Assembly (NCBI GenBank): GCA_012522505.1
Contig: JAAYKJ010000215.1
Location: forward strand, 1 to 64,000
From: Clostridiaceae bacterium
GTDB lineage: Bacteria > Bacillota > Clostridia > DSM-8532
DNA: 64,000 nt
Reading direction: 5' to 3'
Below are positions 10,044 to 21,070 of this stretch, piece by piece; positions within the stretch are counted from its first letter, which is position 1, and every line of letters starts with the position of its first letter. A program made the translations under genes and the position numbers. The notes under the pieces are model-generated. The model was not told the DNA's origin. It did no database searches and saw nothing but the letters and a program-made list of their open reading frames with translations.

Positions 10044-11612
10044 TCATTTTGCATACTCAACCGTACGGGTCTCCCTGATCACATTGACCTTGATCTGTCC
10101 CGGATAATCAAGTTCGCTTTCAATTCGTTTCACAATATCTCTGGCCACCATGACCATTCCTTCGTCATTGACGTCATCAGGCTTAACCATGATACGTACT
10201 TCTCTGCCTGCCTGTATCGCAAATGACTTGTCTACACCCGTGAAGGAATTCGCTATTTCCTCAAGCTTCTGTAACCGCTTGATATAGGATTCCAGCGTTT
10301 CTCTTCTTGCACCGGGGCGAGCTGCGGATATGGAATCGGCAGCCTGAATTAATACAGCGATAATGGATTTTGGTTCTTCATCACCGTGGTGGGACATGAT
10401 GGCATCAATAATGGTTTCGCCCTCATTGTATTTTCTACACAAATCCGCACCAATCGTTACATGGGAACCTTCCATCTCGTGATCTACTGCTTTTCCAATG
10501 TCATGAAGAAGGCCTGCACGCTTTGCCAGTGTGACGTCTTCTCCCAGTTCACCTGCCATCAGGCCAGTAAGATGCGCGACCTCGATGGAATGGTTCAATA
10601 CATTTTGCCCATAGCTGGTCCTGTACTTCAGTTTACCCAAAAGTCTGACCAATTCTGGATGCAAACCATATACACCCGTCTCAAATGTGGCGTGATCTCC
10701 TTCTTCACGGATGGTATTTTCAACCTCTTTTTTTGCTTTTTCCACCATCTCTTCAATACGAGCTGGATGGATTCTTCCGTCAAGAATCAATTTCTCAAGA
10801 GTAATGCGGGCTACTTCCCTTCGGATCGGATCAAAGCCAGATAAAATAACAGCTTCAGGAGTATCATCAATAATCAGGTCAATGCCTGTTAATGTCTCAA
10901 GCGTACGGATATTACGTCCTTCACGTCCGATAATGCGTCCTTTCATTTCATCATTCGGCAGTGATACAACAGAAACGGTAATTTCCGAAGCATGATCCGC
11001 AGCACATTTCTGGATTGCAGTTGACAGAACCTCCTTCGCCTTTCGGGTAGATTCTTCCTTTGCCCTTTCATAGACATCCTTCACCAGTATAGCTGCTTCA
11101 TGCTTAACCTCATCCTCAATATTTTTCAACAGATATACTTTTGCCTCTTCTACCGACAAACCGGATATACTCTCCAGCTTTTCAAGCTCTTGCCGGTAAA
11201 GACTTACGATTTCCTCCTGTCGTTGCTCAATTTCTTTAATCTGCCTGCTTAACCCTTCTTCTTTCCTTTCCAGGGTATCCATCTTCTTTTCCAAAGTTTC
11301 ATCTTTCTGTTGAAGTCTTCTCTCGGTCCGTTGGATTTCTATCCTTCTTTCCTTCACTTCCTTTTCCAGATCCACTCTACTTTTGTGTATTTCCTCCCTG
11401 GCTTCAAAAAGTGCCTCTCTTTTCTTTCTTTCAGCAATTTTTTCAGCTTCACTAACGATACGTTGGCCCTCTTTTTCAGCGCTGCCTATTTCGGCCTCCG
11501 CCATACGTTTTCTATGTTCAATTCCTTTACGGAACATAATAAGTGAACTGATAACAGCAATGATTAGACCTGCTCCCAGGCCAATCAAAAAATAGATCCC
11601 GATCTCCCTCAC
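10044..11612 (-). CDS. rny: ribonuclease Y
   Basis: Membrane-anchored endoribonuclease that starts mRNA decay. Domains in order: an N-terminal transmembrane helix ([20 protein letters not shown]), a long coiled coil (about residues 35-150, rich in Glu, Lys and Arg), a KH RNA-binding domain with [15 protein letters not shown] (from about 225), and an HD domain with HDIGK at 370-374 followed by GSHVTIGAD and SHHGDEEP. The 522-residue length is normal. The start is uncertain. The GTG at 11612 overlaps its own AAGGAGG; an ATC at 11603 is better spaced from it but not a standard start; a TTG at 11654 has no ribosome site. A consensus promoter lies at 11798-11826. Confidence 0.94.
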   Translation of the reverse strand: MREIGIYFLIGLGAGLIIAVISSLIMFRKGIEHRKRMAEAEIGSAEKEGQRIVSEAEKIAERKKREALFEAREEIHKSRVDLEKEVKERRIEIQRTERRLQQKDETLEKKMDTLERKEEGLSRQIKEIEQRQEEIVSLYRQELEKLESISGLSVEEAKVYLLKNIEDEVKHEAAILVKDVYERAKEESTRKAKEVLSTAIQKCAADHASEITVSVVSLPNDEMKGRIIGREGRNIRTLETLTGIDLIIDDTPEAVILSGFDPIRREVARITLEKLILDGRIHPARIEEMVEKAKKEVENTIREEGDHATFETGVYGLHPELVRLLGKLKYRTSYGQNVLNHSIEVAHLTGLMAGELGEDVTLAKRAGLLHDIGKAVDHEMEGSHVTIGADLCRKYNEGETIIDAIMSHHGDEEPKSIIAVLIQAADSISAARPGARRETLESYIKRLQKLEEIANSFTGVDKSFAIQAGREVRIMVKPDDVNDEGMVMVARDIVKRIESELDYPGQIKVNVIRETRTVEYAK

Positions 11613-11797
11613 CTCCTTGTCTACTGTAACTTGCACCCTTATCTCATGTAACAACGTAAGTATTCAATTAAGTATATTTCGCTGTCGTATGAATTTATGC
11701 AAGATACCTTTTTTCTTTGCATGAATTTCATTCTTAATACAAGCAAACAACGCAAAATCAAATGAAGCATATGACACAAGATGTGCATACTATCAAC

Positions 11798-11826
11798 ATT
11801 GTAAACTTTTTTAAATTTTGTGTCAA
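11798..11826 (-). promoter_or_regulatory. sigma-A promoter of rny
   Basis: On the minus strand TTGACA (11821-11826) and TACAAT (11798-11803) are separated by exactly 17 bases, about 190 bases upstream of the coding region. Confidence 0.8.
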
Positions 11827-11870
11827 GAAACATACGTTTGTTTTTTGAAGAATCTAGAAATGATACTGGT

Positions 11871-14306
11871 TTAGTTTACCAGCTTCCTTGTGATCTTTTC
11901 TGCGGTCATAGGCCTGTATAAATAGAACCCCTGAACAAAGAAGCAATTGGCATTTCGTAGAAATTCCATCTGCGGAAGTGTCTCAACCCCTTCCGCGATT
12001 ACATCGATACCAAGATCCTTAGCCAGGGCAATAATACCGTTTATGATAATCTCATCTTTCTGGTTGATTGTGATCCCTTGAACAAAACTCATGTCTATTT
12101 TCAGCCTGTGGATGGGTAGCTTCTTTAAATAAGCCAGGGAAGAGTATTTCATTCCAAAATCGTCAATGGAAATTCTAACTCCCATCTTGTCAAGCTGTTT
12201 CAGAATTTCACTTATACCGTTTGAATCGTCCATCAGGATACTCTCTGTAAGCTCCAGTTCAAGGAAACAGGGGGCCAGACCTGTCTCAAGAAGGGTTCGT
12301 GTAACAAGGCCAACAAGGTCATAGTCCACAAACTGTCGGGCAGACAGGTTCACAGACAACTTAACTGGTCCCAACCCTTGATCATGCCATTGCTTCATTT
12401 GCCTGCAGGCCGTGCCTAATACCCACTCCCCAATTTGAAGAATCAGGCCGGTTTTCTCTGCAACTGGAATAAATTGGCTGGGCATAATAACGCCCCGTTC
12501 AGGGTGATTCCATCGGATAAGTGCCTCAAACCCGGTAATGGTACCTGTATTGATATCAACTTGTGGCTGGTAATTCAGTTCAAATTCATTTCGCTGCACA
12601 GCCTTGTACAAATTGTTGGTTAGCTGCATATTCATCAGCAGAGTGGTTTTCATCGCCAAATTACACAGTTCGTATTTGTTCTTTCCCTTCTCTTTTGCTT
12701 TGTACATGGCAATATCCGCGTTCTTGATCAAGGTTTCAGCGTCATCTCCATCGACCGGATAAACGGCAACACCGATGCTCACAGTAACATATACTTCTTG
12801 GCCGTCCAGATCAAAGTGAGTGCAGAAGGCTTCGTTCAGCCTTGAGGCAATAGAACTGACCGATTCCTCACCCGTGTGCCCCTGCGCCAAAACCAAAAAT
12901 TCATCCCCCGCAACCCTTGCTATCGGATCGCTCATTCTCATCGTTGAAACAAGACGGTCGGATACCAGTTTCAATAGCTTGTCTCCTTTTGCATGCCCCA
13001 TCGTATCGTTAATCATCTTAAAGGAATCCAGATCAAGATACAGGACTGCCATGGGATATTCGCCTTTTTGATTTTGTATGATTTTATTGACATAATCTAT
13101 AAACTTTTTTTTGTTAAGAAGCCCTGTTAAATGGTCGTAATAAGCCAGCTTTCTGATTTCATTCTCCATGATGGTGCGGGATTCAATCTCACTCCTCAGC
13201 TCCCGGGTTCGTTCCGTCACTTTCTGTTCCAGCTCAGCACGGGAAGCTTCCAATTCATTCTGGATTTTTTTGATTTCAGTCAGATCCTGAAATATGAATA
13301 CCGAACCATAGGGTTCATCCCACTCATCGAGCAGTGTGGAGGAAGAAAGCAACACCCTCAGGCTTTCGCCATTCTTTTGCCTGAGCGATACCTCTTTTTT
13401 ACTGTTCCGACTATTTTCCGTGCAACCAATGCCTTCCAAAATTAAGGCATCAAACGTCTTTCCCACCAGCTCTTCTTTGCTGAAACCAAGCATCATTTTG
13501 GTACCTTCATTGATATCCCTGATCCGATGATTCCGGTCAGTGATGACCATGCCTTCATGCATGGTTTTCAATACGTCAGCGACAACATTCTGCGGGTTTA
13601 GATTCATCAGCCGAAATCGCTTTATGGAATACCATACGCCATAAACCGGGATGACAATAAATGAAACCGTCAGTGCCGGAAACATTGGTATGCCAAGGGC
13701 GGGCAGGATGAGATCGGTCAGCGAGCCCAGAAAAAAAACAGCGATAATCGTACCGACAATTATTCCAGCCTGCTTCTTCTCCCTTTTCAGGGAAGTTTGC
13801 CTGCCCCACTTTAAAATTATCCAGACACAAAACAGTGTATAGGCACAACAATATATAGGCAGGTAATAATCCCATACAAAACTATTTCCCATCTTGTTGA
13901 CGTATGCCCATCCGCCGACAATACGTACGATGTTTTCCTGGGAGTTGGAATTGTTAAAATAATATAGATAAATAGACAGCACGGCTGGCAGGTAAAATAC
14001 AACCAGGCTCCATGGTTTGCCCAGGAACTTGTCCTTTTTCACCAGAACCAGCAAAAAATGCAGTAGCAGGCAGAACATAAGGCTCCAAAAAAGCGTAGCT
14101 GTTGTTCTGAAAATCGTTGCCGTTTCCGGGTCTGATGCAGCATTCATCAGCATTAGCATCATTGCCCACAGGGCCAGATCCACACAGAGTGCAAAAAAGA
14201 CACGGTTCAGTGTGTTTTTTATGTCATACATCAGGGAAGATACCCCGATATACAGATAGAATATACCCGTGAGCAAATAAACCAAAACCATAAAACCCAT
14301 AAGCAA
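11871..14306 (-). CDS. membrane GGDEF-EAL protein with PAS domain
   Basis: An 811-residue c-di-GMP turnover protein. Residues 1-230 contain about seven hydrophobic segments resembling the 7TM sensor of some histidine kinases. A PAS domain (about 240-345, MHEGMVITDRNHRIRDINEG) and a coiled coil (345-385) follow. The GGDEF domain (388-550) has AGDEF at 466-470 in place of GGDEF. The EAL domain (560-805) has EALIRW at 594-599, NLSARQF, ELTES, DDFGMKYSSL and AEGVET. The DDFG motif departs from the usual DDFGTGYSSL, but the catalytic acidic residues look intact, so phosphodiesterase activity is likely and cyclase activity is possible. The start is a TTG with GGAG six bases upstream. Confidence 0.9.
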   Translation of the reverse strand: MLMGFMVLVYLLTGIFYLYIGVSSLMYDIKNTLNRVFFALCVDLALWAMMLMLMNAASDPETATIFRTTATLFWSLMFCLLLHFLLVLVKKDKFLGKPWSLVVFYLPAVLSIYLYYFNNSNSQENIVRIVGGWAYVNKMGNSFVWDYYLPIYCCAYTLFCVWIILKWGRQTSLKREKKQAGIIVGTIIAVFFLGSLTDLILPALGIPMFPALTVSFIVIPVYGVWYSIKRFRLMNLNPQNVVADVLKTMHEGMVITDRNHRIRDINEGTKMMLGFSKEELVGKTFDALILEGIGCTENSRNSKKEVSLRQKNGESLRVLLSSSTLLDEWDEPYGSVFIFQDLTEIKKIQNELEASRAELEQKVTERTRELRSEIESRTIMENEIRKLAYYDHLTGLLNKKKFIDYVNKIIQNQKGEYPMAVLYLDLDSFKMINDTMGHAKGDKLLKLVSDRLVSTMRMSDPIARVAGDEFLVLAQGHTGEESVSSIASRLNEAFCTHFDLDGQEVYVTVSIGVAVYPVDGDDAETLIKNADIAMYKAKEKGKNKYELCNLAMKTTLLMNMQLTNNLYKAVQRNEFELNYQPQVDINTGTITGFEALIRWNHPERGVIMPSQFIPVAEKTGLILQIGEWVLGTACRQMKQWHDQGLGPVKLSVNLSARQFVDYDLVGLVTRTLLETGLAPCFLELELTESILMDDSNGISEILKQLDKMGVRISIDDFGMKYSSLAYLKKLPIHRLKIDMSFVQGITINQKDEIIINGIIALAKDLGIDVIAEGVETLPQMEFLRNANCFFVQGFYLYRPMTAEKITRKLVN

Positions 14307-14534
14307 AATAAACTCCGTTTAAAATAGGTTACTTAGTATTATTCCCCCACTACAGGGAACTGTAAACACAATTATATATAATTCAGCAAGAAATGGCAGG
14401 ATAGTATAAAAAACTACATTGCCCCCTATCTTCCCATAACCGCAGTTCTAAATTGCTATGTGCGCCTTATTCGCACCAACACGAATTTACCTTGACAAGT
14501 GGTTAATATTTAAAAGATAAAATATAATGGTACA

Positions 14535-16328
14535 TCATGAAACCATCAGGGACTGAAACCCTGGATGGTTCTTCAAAGCTTTAAAATCAAGATCCCTGCT
14601 CAAACGCTTCAGATAGATTGGATCCAGCTCCAACACCCTCTTAAGCAGATCTACCGCCACATCCTTTTCTCCCATAAGGGAATATACCTTTGACAGGCCG
14701 TAAATCAACTCGGCGTCATCCGGATAATTGTTCAACCCCTGTTTGCAGATGCGGATCGCTTTTACGTAATCCCGGATTTTCAGCAGTGTCCCGGTATAAT
14801 AGTATAACAAAACCGGGTCATGGCGGTTCAGCGCGTATGCCTTTTCAAATGAAGCTGCCGCATCTTCCTGCCGCCTTGCCATTTCCAGAACGACACCCCG
14901 ATTAAACCAGAGGGTATAGGATCGGTCGAATTGTGCTATGCCCTTGTCAAAAACCTGAACCGCTTCCCGATACCGTTTCATTTGGCCCAACAAAACACCC
15001 AACGTATTAATCGCATCTTCCAGAACCTCATCCCCCTGAAGGGATTTGTATAATACCTCTACTGCCTTTTCCTTTCGGCCCATTTCATCCAACAACGTAC
15101 CCGCATGATACAGCAGCAAACTACTGGTAGGATGTTCTGAGATTCCTTTTTCATAGGTGGCCAGTGCATTGGTCAATTCTCTGCGGGATCTCTGCGCCAG
15201 TGCGAGATGATAATAATGGGTAGGATCCATGGGGTCTATCTGTACCAGATCAGAAAAGCACTCCACTGCCTTATCGTACATCTTCTCCTTTATGGCTGCC
15301 TTACCTTTCCATTTCAAAGCCTCTATCTGCTTATCATCGGCCTTAACCACCTCATCCAGAACTTCCAGTGCCTTTTTCGTATCACCATTCTGATAGTAGA
15401 TGCTTCCCAGCACAATCCGCATCGCGTTGTCGTGCAGATCCATCCTGCCTTTTTCAAGATGCTCCATGGCCTTTTCATTCAACCCAAGGGACAAAAAGGC
15501 GCGGGCGATATTTTTGTAAACAACTATCAAATCCGGTTTTGTTTCCAGTACCTTTTGAAAATGACGGATTGCGTGTTCAAACTTGCCCATATGATAGAGA
15601 GCATATCCCGTATAAAAGCGAACCATCGCGCCCAGGTCGGCAGGAAGGCTGTGTTTAACCTGTTCCTCCTGGTCCGGACCGTCACTTTTACTTTGTTTTT
15701 CTTTTCTCAGCAGTTGCTGTGCCCTTCTTAGAATTTTATACGCCTCGCGGTATTTGCCAATGAAACAGTGCAGATATCCCGTATTATATGCGATAGCTGC
15801 CGACTCGGGAAGAAGCGCATACAGCATACGGTACTGCTCGGCAGCTGTTTCATACCTGTCAAGGTTTATCAGCCGTTGGGTACGGATTAGTATTTTTTTC
15901 ACACTCTGTTGTAACTGAGGATCGGTAATCGTTAGCAGCCGGTTAACATCGGTGGCCTGAATTTCCTTTTTCCAAAGTTCGGCCTTGTCGGTAAAATAGC
16001 CCACATTCCATTCCTTAGGCTTGTTTTTCTCTTTTTTCGCAATAAACGGTATGTGGGCTCCTGATTTTTTAAGTTTTCGCAAATAAGAAATATGATCATA
16101 TCCGATCAACGGTAAAGGAACAATTACCCCTGCAACCAAGATTGCAAGCTCGACCGGAGGGGTTGTCAAAACATCTTCAAACAGGGAAAACACGGTGACT
16201 GTTGCCGCTAAAAACTGCAGGATTAATAAGAGAATTGACACAATACCAGGCCTTTTAATAAAACGATTCATGGTATAGAGTGCCATCAAGCAAATGAGCA
16301 CAGCGATAAAGACCATTGGAATACTCAT
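14535..16328 (-). CDS. TPR-repeat membrane protein
   Basis: A 597-residue protein. Three hydrophobic helices occupy residues 1-85 (PMVFIAVLICLMALYTM, IVSILLLILQFLAATVTV, LAILVAGVIVPLPLIGY). About ten tetratricopeptide units follow from about 160 to the C-terminus, for example ALYHMGKFEHAIRHFQKVLE and YRALL-type helices with the A-x-x-x-Y and P pattern. It probably serves as a membrane-tethered scaffold; the partner is unknown. AUG at 16328 has AATGGAGG upstream. It follows the DNA translocase gene by about 37 bases and is probably in the same operon. Confidence 0.83.
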   Translation of the reverse strand: MSIPMVFIAVLICLMALYTMNRFIKRPGIVSILLLILQFLAATVTVFSLFEDVLTTPPVELAILVAGVIVPLPLIGYDHISYLRKLKKSGAHIPFIAKKEKNKPKEWNVGYFTDKAELWKKEIQATDVNRLLTITDPQLQQSVKKILIRTQRLINLDRYETAAEQYRMLYALLPESAAIAYNTGYLHCFIGKYREAYKILRRAQQLLRKEKQSKSDGPDQEEQVKHSLPADLGAMVRFYTGYALYHMGKFEHAIRHFQKVLETKPDLIVVYKNIARAFLSLGLNEKAMEHLEKGRMDLHDNAMRIVLGSIYYQNGDTKKALEVLDEVVKADDKQIEALKWKGKAAIKEKMYDKAVECFSDLVQIDPMDPTHYYHLALAQRSRRELTNALATYEKGISEHPTSSLLLYHAGTLLDEMGRKEKAVEVLYKSLQGDEVLEDAINTLGVLLGQMKRYREAVQVFDKGIAQFDRSYTLWFNRGVVLEMARRQEDAAASFEKAYALNRHDPVLLYYYTGTLLKIRDYVKAIRICKQGLNNYPDDAELIYGLSKVYSLMGEKDVAVDLLKRVLELDPIYLKRLSRDLDFKALKNHPGFQSLMVS

Positions 16329-16365
16329 TTTATATCCTCCATTTGTTTTTTTGCTTTAACAGGTG

Positions 16366-18840
16366 CTATTCGTCGGTGTTCATCTTCATTTCTTCCCATT
16401 GTTCCCTGCTAATGAGAACTTTGCGCGGTTTACTTCCTTCAAACCCGCTGATAATACCTCTTTCGGCTATCTGATCGATAATTCGTCCTGCACGCGCGTA
16501 GCCCACTTTGAAACGCCTCTGGATAAGTGAAACCGATGCCTGGCCGCAGTCAATAATTACGTCAACGGCCTGAGAAAAAAGCTCATCAACTTCCATTTCA
16601 GAGCCGTTTGAATCACTGCCGGTCGAAGCAATCTTATCAATGATTTCCTCATCATATTGTACTAAAACCTGGCTTTTAACATGCTCTACAACCTGTTCAA
16701 CTTCATGATCCGAAACAAAGCTCCCCTTAACACGAATGGGCTTTTGCAGGCCTACAGGATAGTACAGCATATCGCCCTTCCCCAAAAGCTTTTCAGCCCC
16801 TGCCATATCCAAAATGGTTCTTGAATCGACCTGAGAGGAAACAGCGAAGGCAATTCTCGACGGGATATTCGCTTTTATTACACCCGTGATGACATTTACC
16901 GACGGCCGTTGTGTTGCGATAACAAGATGCATTCCCGCTGCCCTCGCCATCTGGGCCAGACGGCATATTGAATCCTCAACATCATGGGGAGCGACCATCA
17001 TTAAGTCAGCCAATTCATCTATGATGATAATAATTTGAGGCAATTTAAACCCTTGCCCCTGAACTTCAATATAGCTATTATAGCCCTTCAGATCCCGAAC
17101 TCCTGCATCCGCAAAAAGCTTGTACCGTGTAACCATTTCCTGAACAGCCCACTGAAGTGCACCTGCGGCCTTGGAAGGATCGGTTACAACCGGGATCAGA
17201 AGGTGCGGTATGCCATTGTAAACGCCCAATTCCACAACTTTCGGATCGATCAGCAGAAGTTTTACCTCTTCTGGTGTAGCCTTATACAGGATACTAACAA
17301 TAATGGAGTTTATGCAGACACTTTTTCCAGAACCCGTGGCTCCGGCAATTAGCACATGAGGCATCTTAGCAAGATCGATGATGACATTGTCTCCTGAAAT
17401 ATCTTTGCCAAGACCAACCGCCATTCGTGATTTGTATTTGACGAAATCAGGTGTTTCCAGCACTTCGCGCAACATAATTGGAGCCACTTCCCGATTTGGT
17501 ACTTCAATTCCGACGGCAGCCTTTCCGGGGATCGGAGCTTCAATCCGTATTCCCTGGGTGGCGAGAGATAATGCGATATCGTCTACAAGACCGACAATCT
17601 TGCTGACCCTTGTCCCAGGACTGGGCTGAAGCTCGTACCGGGTGAATGCAGGACCTATGGATACATTAACGATTTGAGCGCTGATACCGAAGCTCGACAG
17701 GGTATCTTCCAGTTTTTTAACATTCTCAACTGCAGCTGCCTTGATTTTTCTCGTATTCATACTCACATCCGGAGCATTCATACAGGAAAAGGGAGGAAAC
17801 TGATATTCCCGATCCATCATCGGCTTTACACGAATGTTGCTCAATGGAATATCTTCATCGGGAATGCTTCTCTTCTTTTGTGTTTTCTTTTCATTCATTT
17901 GAATGGGAATCTGTTCTTCAGGTGCTTTCAACGATTGCCTGCCAGCAGGTTGTTCATCGACAGGTAGCTTCTCTAAAGGAAAATCAATGACCTTCCCGCG
18001 CTCGGATTGGACCGGTTCTTGCGCTCTTATAACCGGCTCATCAAGTTCTTTCAGGAAAACCGGAACGTCTGCTTCCATACTTTCTTCATCGATGTCCCGA
18101 CCCCGGGGAACCTGCAGGGTTTTCACATGTCCGATTGTTGCAAGCACCATTTTTTTCAAAGAAACCTCAGTAATCATTAGAGCCAGGACAATGCCAACGG
18201 CACCAAGAACGATGATCGTTCCCGTTCTTTGAAGGATCAGGCACAAGGGTACACTGATCAGACCTCCCAGTACCCCCCCGTTTATATCATACGGAATATT
18301 GATTACGCTGCGCCCCTCCCTGAAAAAGGCTTTCAGGTATTGGATCAGTGACATGTTCACATAATTCTGTTTATCAAATGAACCCGCGTGGAATATAGCT
18401 CCAATCACCAGCAGCAGCAAAAAAAGAAGCCATGTTTTATTCTTAACCTGCGGCCTATTCGGGTAAAAGATCATAAGGATACCATAAGCAAAAAGAATCG
18501 GTGGAAGTAAATATGCAATAAAACCAAACATGCCAGTTGATATGTACAGAATAATTTCCCCGACGAGGCCTGTCAGATCCCTCACGTATATGCTGAGGCC
18601 CGCCAGGATACTAAATGCAATCATCAAAACCCCGGCAAACTCCAAATGCTGCCTTTTCTTTTTTATACTCTTAACTTTCGACTGCCTGTTTTGTGATTGA
18701 TTCCGGCTTTTGTTATTCTTCGGAGAACGGCTTTGTTTTGCTCGAGTTCCCGAAGCTGAGGGGCGACTATGTGTGTTTGTTGTACGACTTGTTGGTTTTT
18801 TCTTTTGTGTTCTGCCGCTCAAATCTTTCCCTCCAAACAT
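16366..18840 (-). CDS. ftsK: DNA translocase FtsK/SpoIIIE
   Basis: A hexameric ATP-driven pump that moves chromosomal DNA through the division or sporulation septum. Residues 1-65 are basic and disordered ([14 protein letters not shown]). Four or five membrane helices lie between about 65 and 235, with a linker to about 350. The motor domain contains the Walker A loop GATGSGKS, Walker [14 protein letters not shown] and [12 protein letters not shown]. The C-terminal gamma winged helix ([20 protein letters not shown]) reads KOPS/SRS sequences. The 824-residue length is typical. The ATG at 18840 is preferred over a TTG six codons upstream. In a spore former this single gene may act in both division and sporulation. 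Confidence 0.95.
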   Translation of the reverse strand: MFGGKDLSGRTQKKKPTSRTTNTHSRPSASGTRAKQSRSPKNNKSRNQSQNRQSKVKSIKKKRQHLEFAGVLMIAFSILAGLSIYVRDLTGLVGEIILYISTGMFGFIAYLLPPILFAYGILMIFYPNRPQVKNKTWLLFLLLLVIGAIFHAGSFDKQNYVNMSLIQYLKAFFREGRSVINIPYDINGGVLGGLISVPLCLILQRTGTIIVLGAVGIVLALMITEVSLKKMVLATIGHVKTLQVPRGRDIDEESMEADVPVFLKELDEPVIRAQEPVQSERGKVIDFPLEKLPVDEQPAGRQSLKAPEEQIPIQMNEKKTQKKRSIPDEDIPLSNIRVKPMMDREYQFPPFSCMNAPDVSMNTRKIKAAAVENVKKLEDTLSSFGISAQIVNVSIGPAFTRYELQPSPGTRVSKIVGLVDDIALSLATQGIRIEAPIPGKAAVGIEVPNREVAPIMLREVLETPDFVKYKSRMAVGLGKDISGDNVIIDLAKMPHVLIAGATGSGKSVCINSIIVSILYKATPEEVKLLLIDPKVVELGVYNGIPHLLIPVVTDPSKAAGALQWAVQEMVTRYKLFADAGVRDLKGYNSYIEVQGQGFKLPQIIIIIDELADLMMVAPHDVEDSICRLAQMARAAGMHLVIATQRPSVNVITGVIKANIPSRIAFAVSSQVDSRTILDMAGAEKLLGKGDMLYYPVGLQKPIRVKGSFVSDHEVEQVVEHVKSQVLVQYDEEIIDKIASTGSDSNGSEMEVDELFSQAVDVIIDCGQASVSLIQRRFKVGYARAGRIIDQIAERGIISGFEGSKPRKVLISREQWEEMKMNTDE

Positions 18841-18961
18841 TCCATCTCTTCCATGCAATGGTTATCGCAAAAACTACCTTTACTATACCATATTTCAGCG
18901 CATGGTCGCAAGGTTGACCGATTTTGCACAGCCTGCATCAAACGACATTGCCAAAAGAACC

Positions 18962-20053
18962 TTAACCTTTGATACTGACTGTATATCCCTTTTCTTTCAA
19001 TATGCCAAGGCTCATTGTCTGGCTGTCATGGTCGTAGAAACAGATCTCCATGGCACCGCCTTCCATTTCCCTGCTGTTGTTAATACCAATATTTTTGATG
19101 CTGATGTTGTTTTCCCCCAAAATCGAGGCAATCGCTGCAATGACCCCGGGTTTATCCTCCACATCCACAACAATATCATACGTTTTAACAATGGCACCGA
19201 CACGGTTGTCGAGAAAGGAATCCCGATACTGCTTAGCTTCGTAAAAAAAGCGCTTCATTTCGCCTCCAGCACAGCTAAGGGTGTTTTTGAATGATTGAAT
19301 GCTCATCACCAGTTCATCAAGAACCTCGATAATGTTGCCTTTATTGGTGCGGCATATGCTTTCCCATATATCGGGTGAGGAAGATGCAATCCTGGTAATA
19401 TCTTTAAACCCTCCCGCAGCGAGGGTATGCATGATTTTATCCTCTCCATCCAGCCGATGGATTGTATTGACCAATGCAGAAGCCAGCACATGGGGCACAT
19501 GACTGATGGCAGCAGTGGCATAGTCATGCCTGTCCGGTTTCATGACAATGGGCAGCGCGCCAAAGGATCGGACAAAACAGGAAAGCTTATTCACATGCTT
19601 TTCATCCGTCTCTTGCAGAGGTGTAAGGATATAATAGGCATTTTCAAACAGATTGGCACGGGCTGCCTTGTAACCGGTAGCCTCGGAACCGGCCATCGGA
19701 TGCCCACCGATAAAAGGACAATCCAACGACATTCTGTGAACCGCCCCGATAACATCATCTTTGGTGCTCCCCACATCGGTCAGAATACAATCCTTATGGA
19801 CTATTCCGCCCAACTTATACGTGATTGCAGGAATTTTATCAACCGGGACACAAATGAATATAATCTCGCAGCCTACAAAGGAATCATCAATTTCAAGGGC
19901 CACCTGTTGTATCGTTCCTTCACGGAGTGCTGTTTCGGTGACATGGCAATCCCGGTTATATGCCACTATCCAGTCTGCAAGCCCTTTTTTATGTATTGCC
20001 TTTACCAAGGAGCCACCGATAATGCCCAGCCCGATCACGCCGATTTTTTTCAT
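18962..20053 (-). CDS. tyrA: prephenate dehydrogenase with ACT domain
   Basis: Converts prephenate to 4-hydroxyphenylpyruvate in tyrosine synthesis using NAD(P). The 363-residue protein has an N-terminal Rossmann fold (IGVIGLGIIGGSL at 4-16), the active-site GGHPMAGSE (His118), and SHVPHVLASAL. Its C-terminal ACT domain (from about 290, VDVEDKPGVIAAIASILGEN) is the expected site of tyrosine feedback. Its start lies three bases after the aroF stop and its ribosome site AAAGGAG is inside the aroF end, so the two are translationally linked. Confidence 0.95.
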   Translation of the reverse strand: MKKIGVIGLGIIGGSLVKAIHKKGLADWIVAYNRDCHVTETALREGTIQQVALEIDDSFVGCEIIFICVPVDKIPAITYKLGGIVHKDCILTDVGSTKDDVIGAVHRMSLDCPFIGGHPMAGSEATGYKAARANLFENAYYILTPLQETDEKHVNKLSCFVRSFGALPIVMKPDRHDYATAAISHVPHVLASALVNTIHRLDGEDKIMHTLAAGGFKDITRIASSSPDIWESICRTNKGNIIEVLDELVMSIQSFKNTLSCAGGEMKRFFYEAKQYRDSFLDNRVGAIVKTYDIVVDVEDKPGVIAAIASILGENNISIKNIGINNSREMEGGAMEICFYDHDSQTMSLGILKEKGYTVSIKG

Positions 20054-20056
20054 TAC

Positions 20057-21070
20057 CTACAGCTCCTTTCCACAAATTTCCGCAAGAGGCTTTAATACAT
20101 TCAACAAGCTTTCAAACTGCTCAAAATTCAAAGATTGGGCACCATCCGAGAAAGCTTTTGCAGGCTGTGGGTGAACTTCTACCATAATACCATCGGCTCC
20201 AACCGAAACAGCGGCCCGGCATAGAGCAGGGACATATTCCCTTACGCCAGAGGCATGGCTTGGATCAATTAATATGGGCAGATGTGACTTTTGCTGGATA
20301 ACAGGAACCGCACTGATATCAAGGGTGTTTCGTGTTGCGGTTTCAAAAGTTCGGATACCTCTTTCGCATAAAATCACCTGGCTGTTTCCGCCGGTCATGA
20401 TATATTCAGCTGCATTCAGCCACTCATCGATCGTTGCAGACAAACCCCTTTTAAGTACAACAGGCTTTCCAGTTTTACCAACCTCCTTCAATAATTCGAA
20501 GCTATGCATGTTCCGTGCTCCAATCTGGAATACATCCACATGATCCAATGCGATTTCCAGTGTTCTCAGGCTGGTAACTTCGGTAATGATGGCCATTCCT
20601 GTCTCATCCGCTGCTTCCTTCAAATATTGAAGCCCTTCCAGACCAAGGCCCTGAAATGCATAAGGAGATGTTCTTGGCTTGAAGGTGCCTCCTCTTAGAA
20701 AATGCACACCACAGCTTTTTAGAAACCTGGCCGTTTCAAGGATTTGCTCCCTTCCCTCGACTGAGCAGGGGCCTGCCACAATGGAAAAGTTCCCGCCGCC
20801 GATGGTGAAATCCTTGACTTTGATGACGGACGGAGCAGGATTGAACTTTCTGTTGCTAAGCTTATAGGTCTCGGTGATCGGAACGAGCTTGTCAACACCG
20901 TCCATCACCTCCAGGTTGGCATCCGTCAACACGGATTTGTCACCAATGACGCCAATAATTGTAACCTGTTTACCTGTGGACAGATGCGCCTGAAGCCGGT
21001 ATTCCTCCAGAACCCTTACAACCCGCTGAATATTCTCTTGGCTTGCCTCCCGTTTCATAACAATGATCAT
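20057..21070 (-). CDS. aroF: 3-deoxy-7-phosphoheptulonate synthase (DAHP synthase)
   Basis: First step of the shikimate pathway: condenses phosphoenolpyruvate with erythrose-4-phosphate. This is the 337-residue type Ibeta enzyme with an N-terminal ferredoxin-like regulatory domain (residues 1-75), then the barrel with GPCSVEG (100-106), RGGTFKPRTSPYAFQGLG, and metal-site residues in LIDPSHASG and EVHPQP. ATG at 21070 has AGGAGG eight bases upstream. The neighbour tyrA suggests a short tyrosine/phenylalanine operon. The 300-base leader contains a terminator-like hairpin that could be either the end of xerD or an attenuator. Confidence 0.95.
   Translation of the reverse strand: MIIVMKREASQENIQRVVRVLEEYRLQAHLSTGKQVTIIGVIGDKSVLTDANLEVMDGVDKLVPITETYKLSNRKFNPAPSVIKVKDFTIGGGNFSIVAGPCSVEGREQILETARFLKSCGVHFLRGGTFKPRTSPYAFQGLGLEGLQYLKEAADETGMAIITEVTSLRTLEIALDHVDVFQIGARNMHSFELLKEVGKTGKPVVLKRGLSATIDEWLNAAEYIMTGGNSQVILCERGIRTFETATRNTLDISAVPVIQQKSHLPILIDPSHASGVREYVPALCRAAVSVGADGIMVEVHPQPAKAFSDGAQSLNFEQFESLLNVLKPLAEICGKEL

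Noticed and set aside
14493-14530. TTGACA followed by a TATAAT-like run on the plus strand
   Set aside because: The TATAAT is too far from TTGACA, the nearer hexamer is poor, and there is no plus-strand gene downstream.
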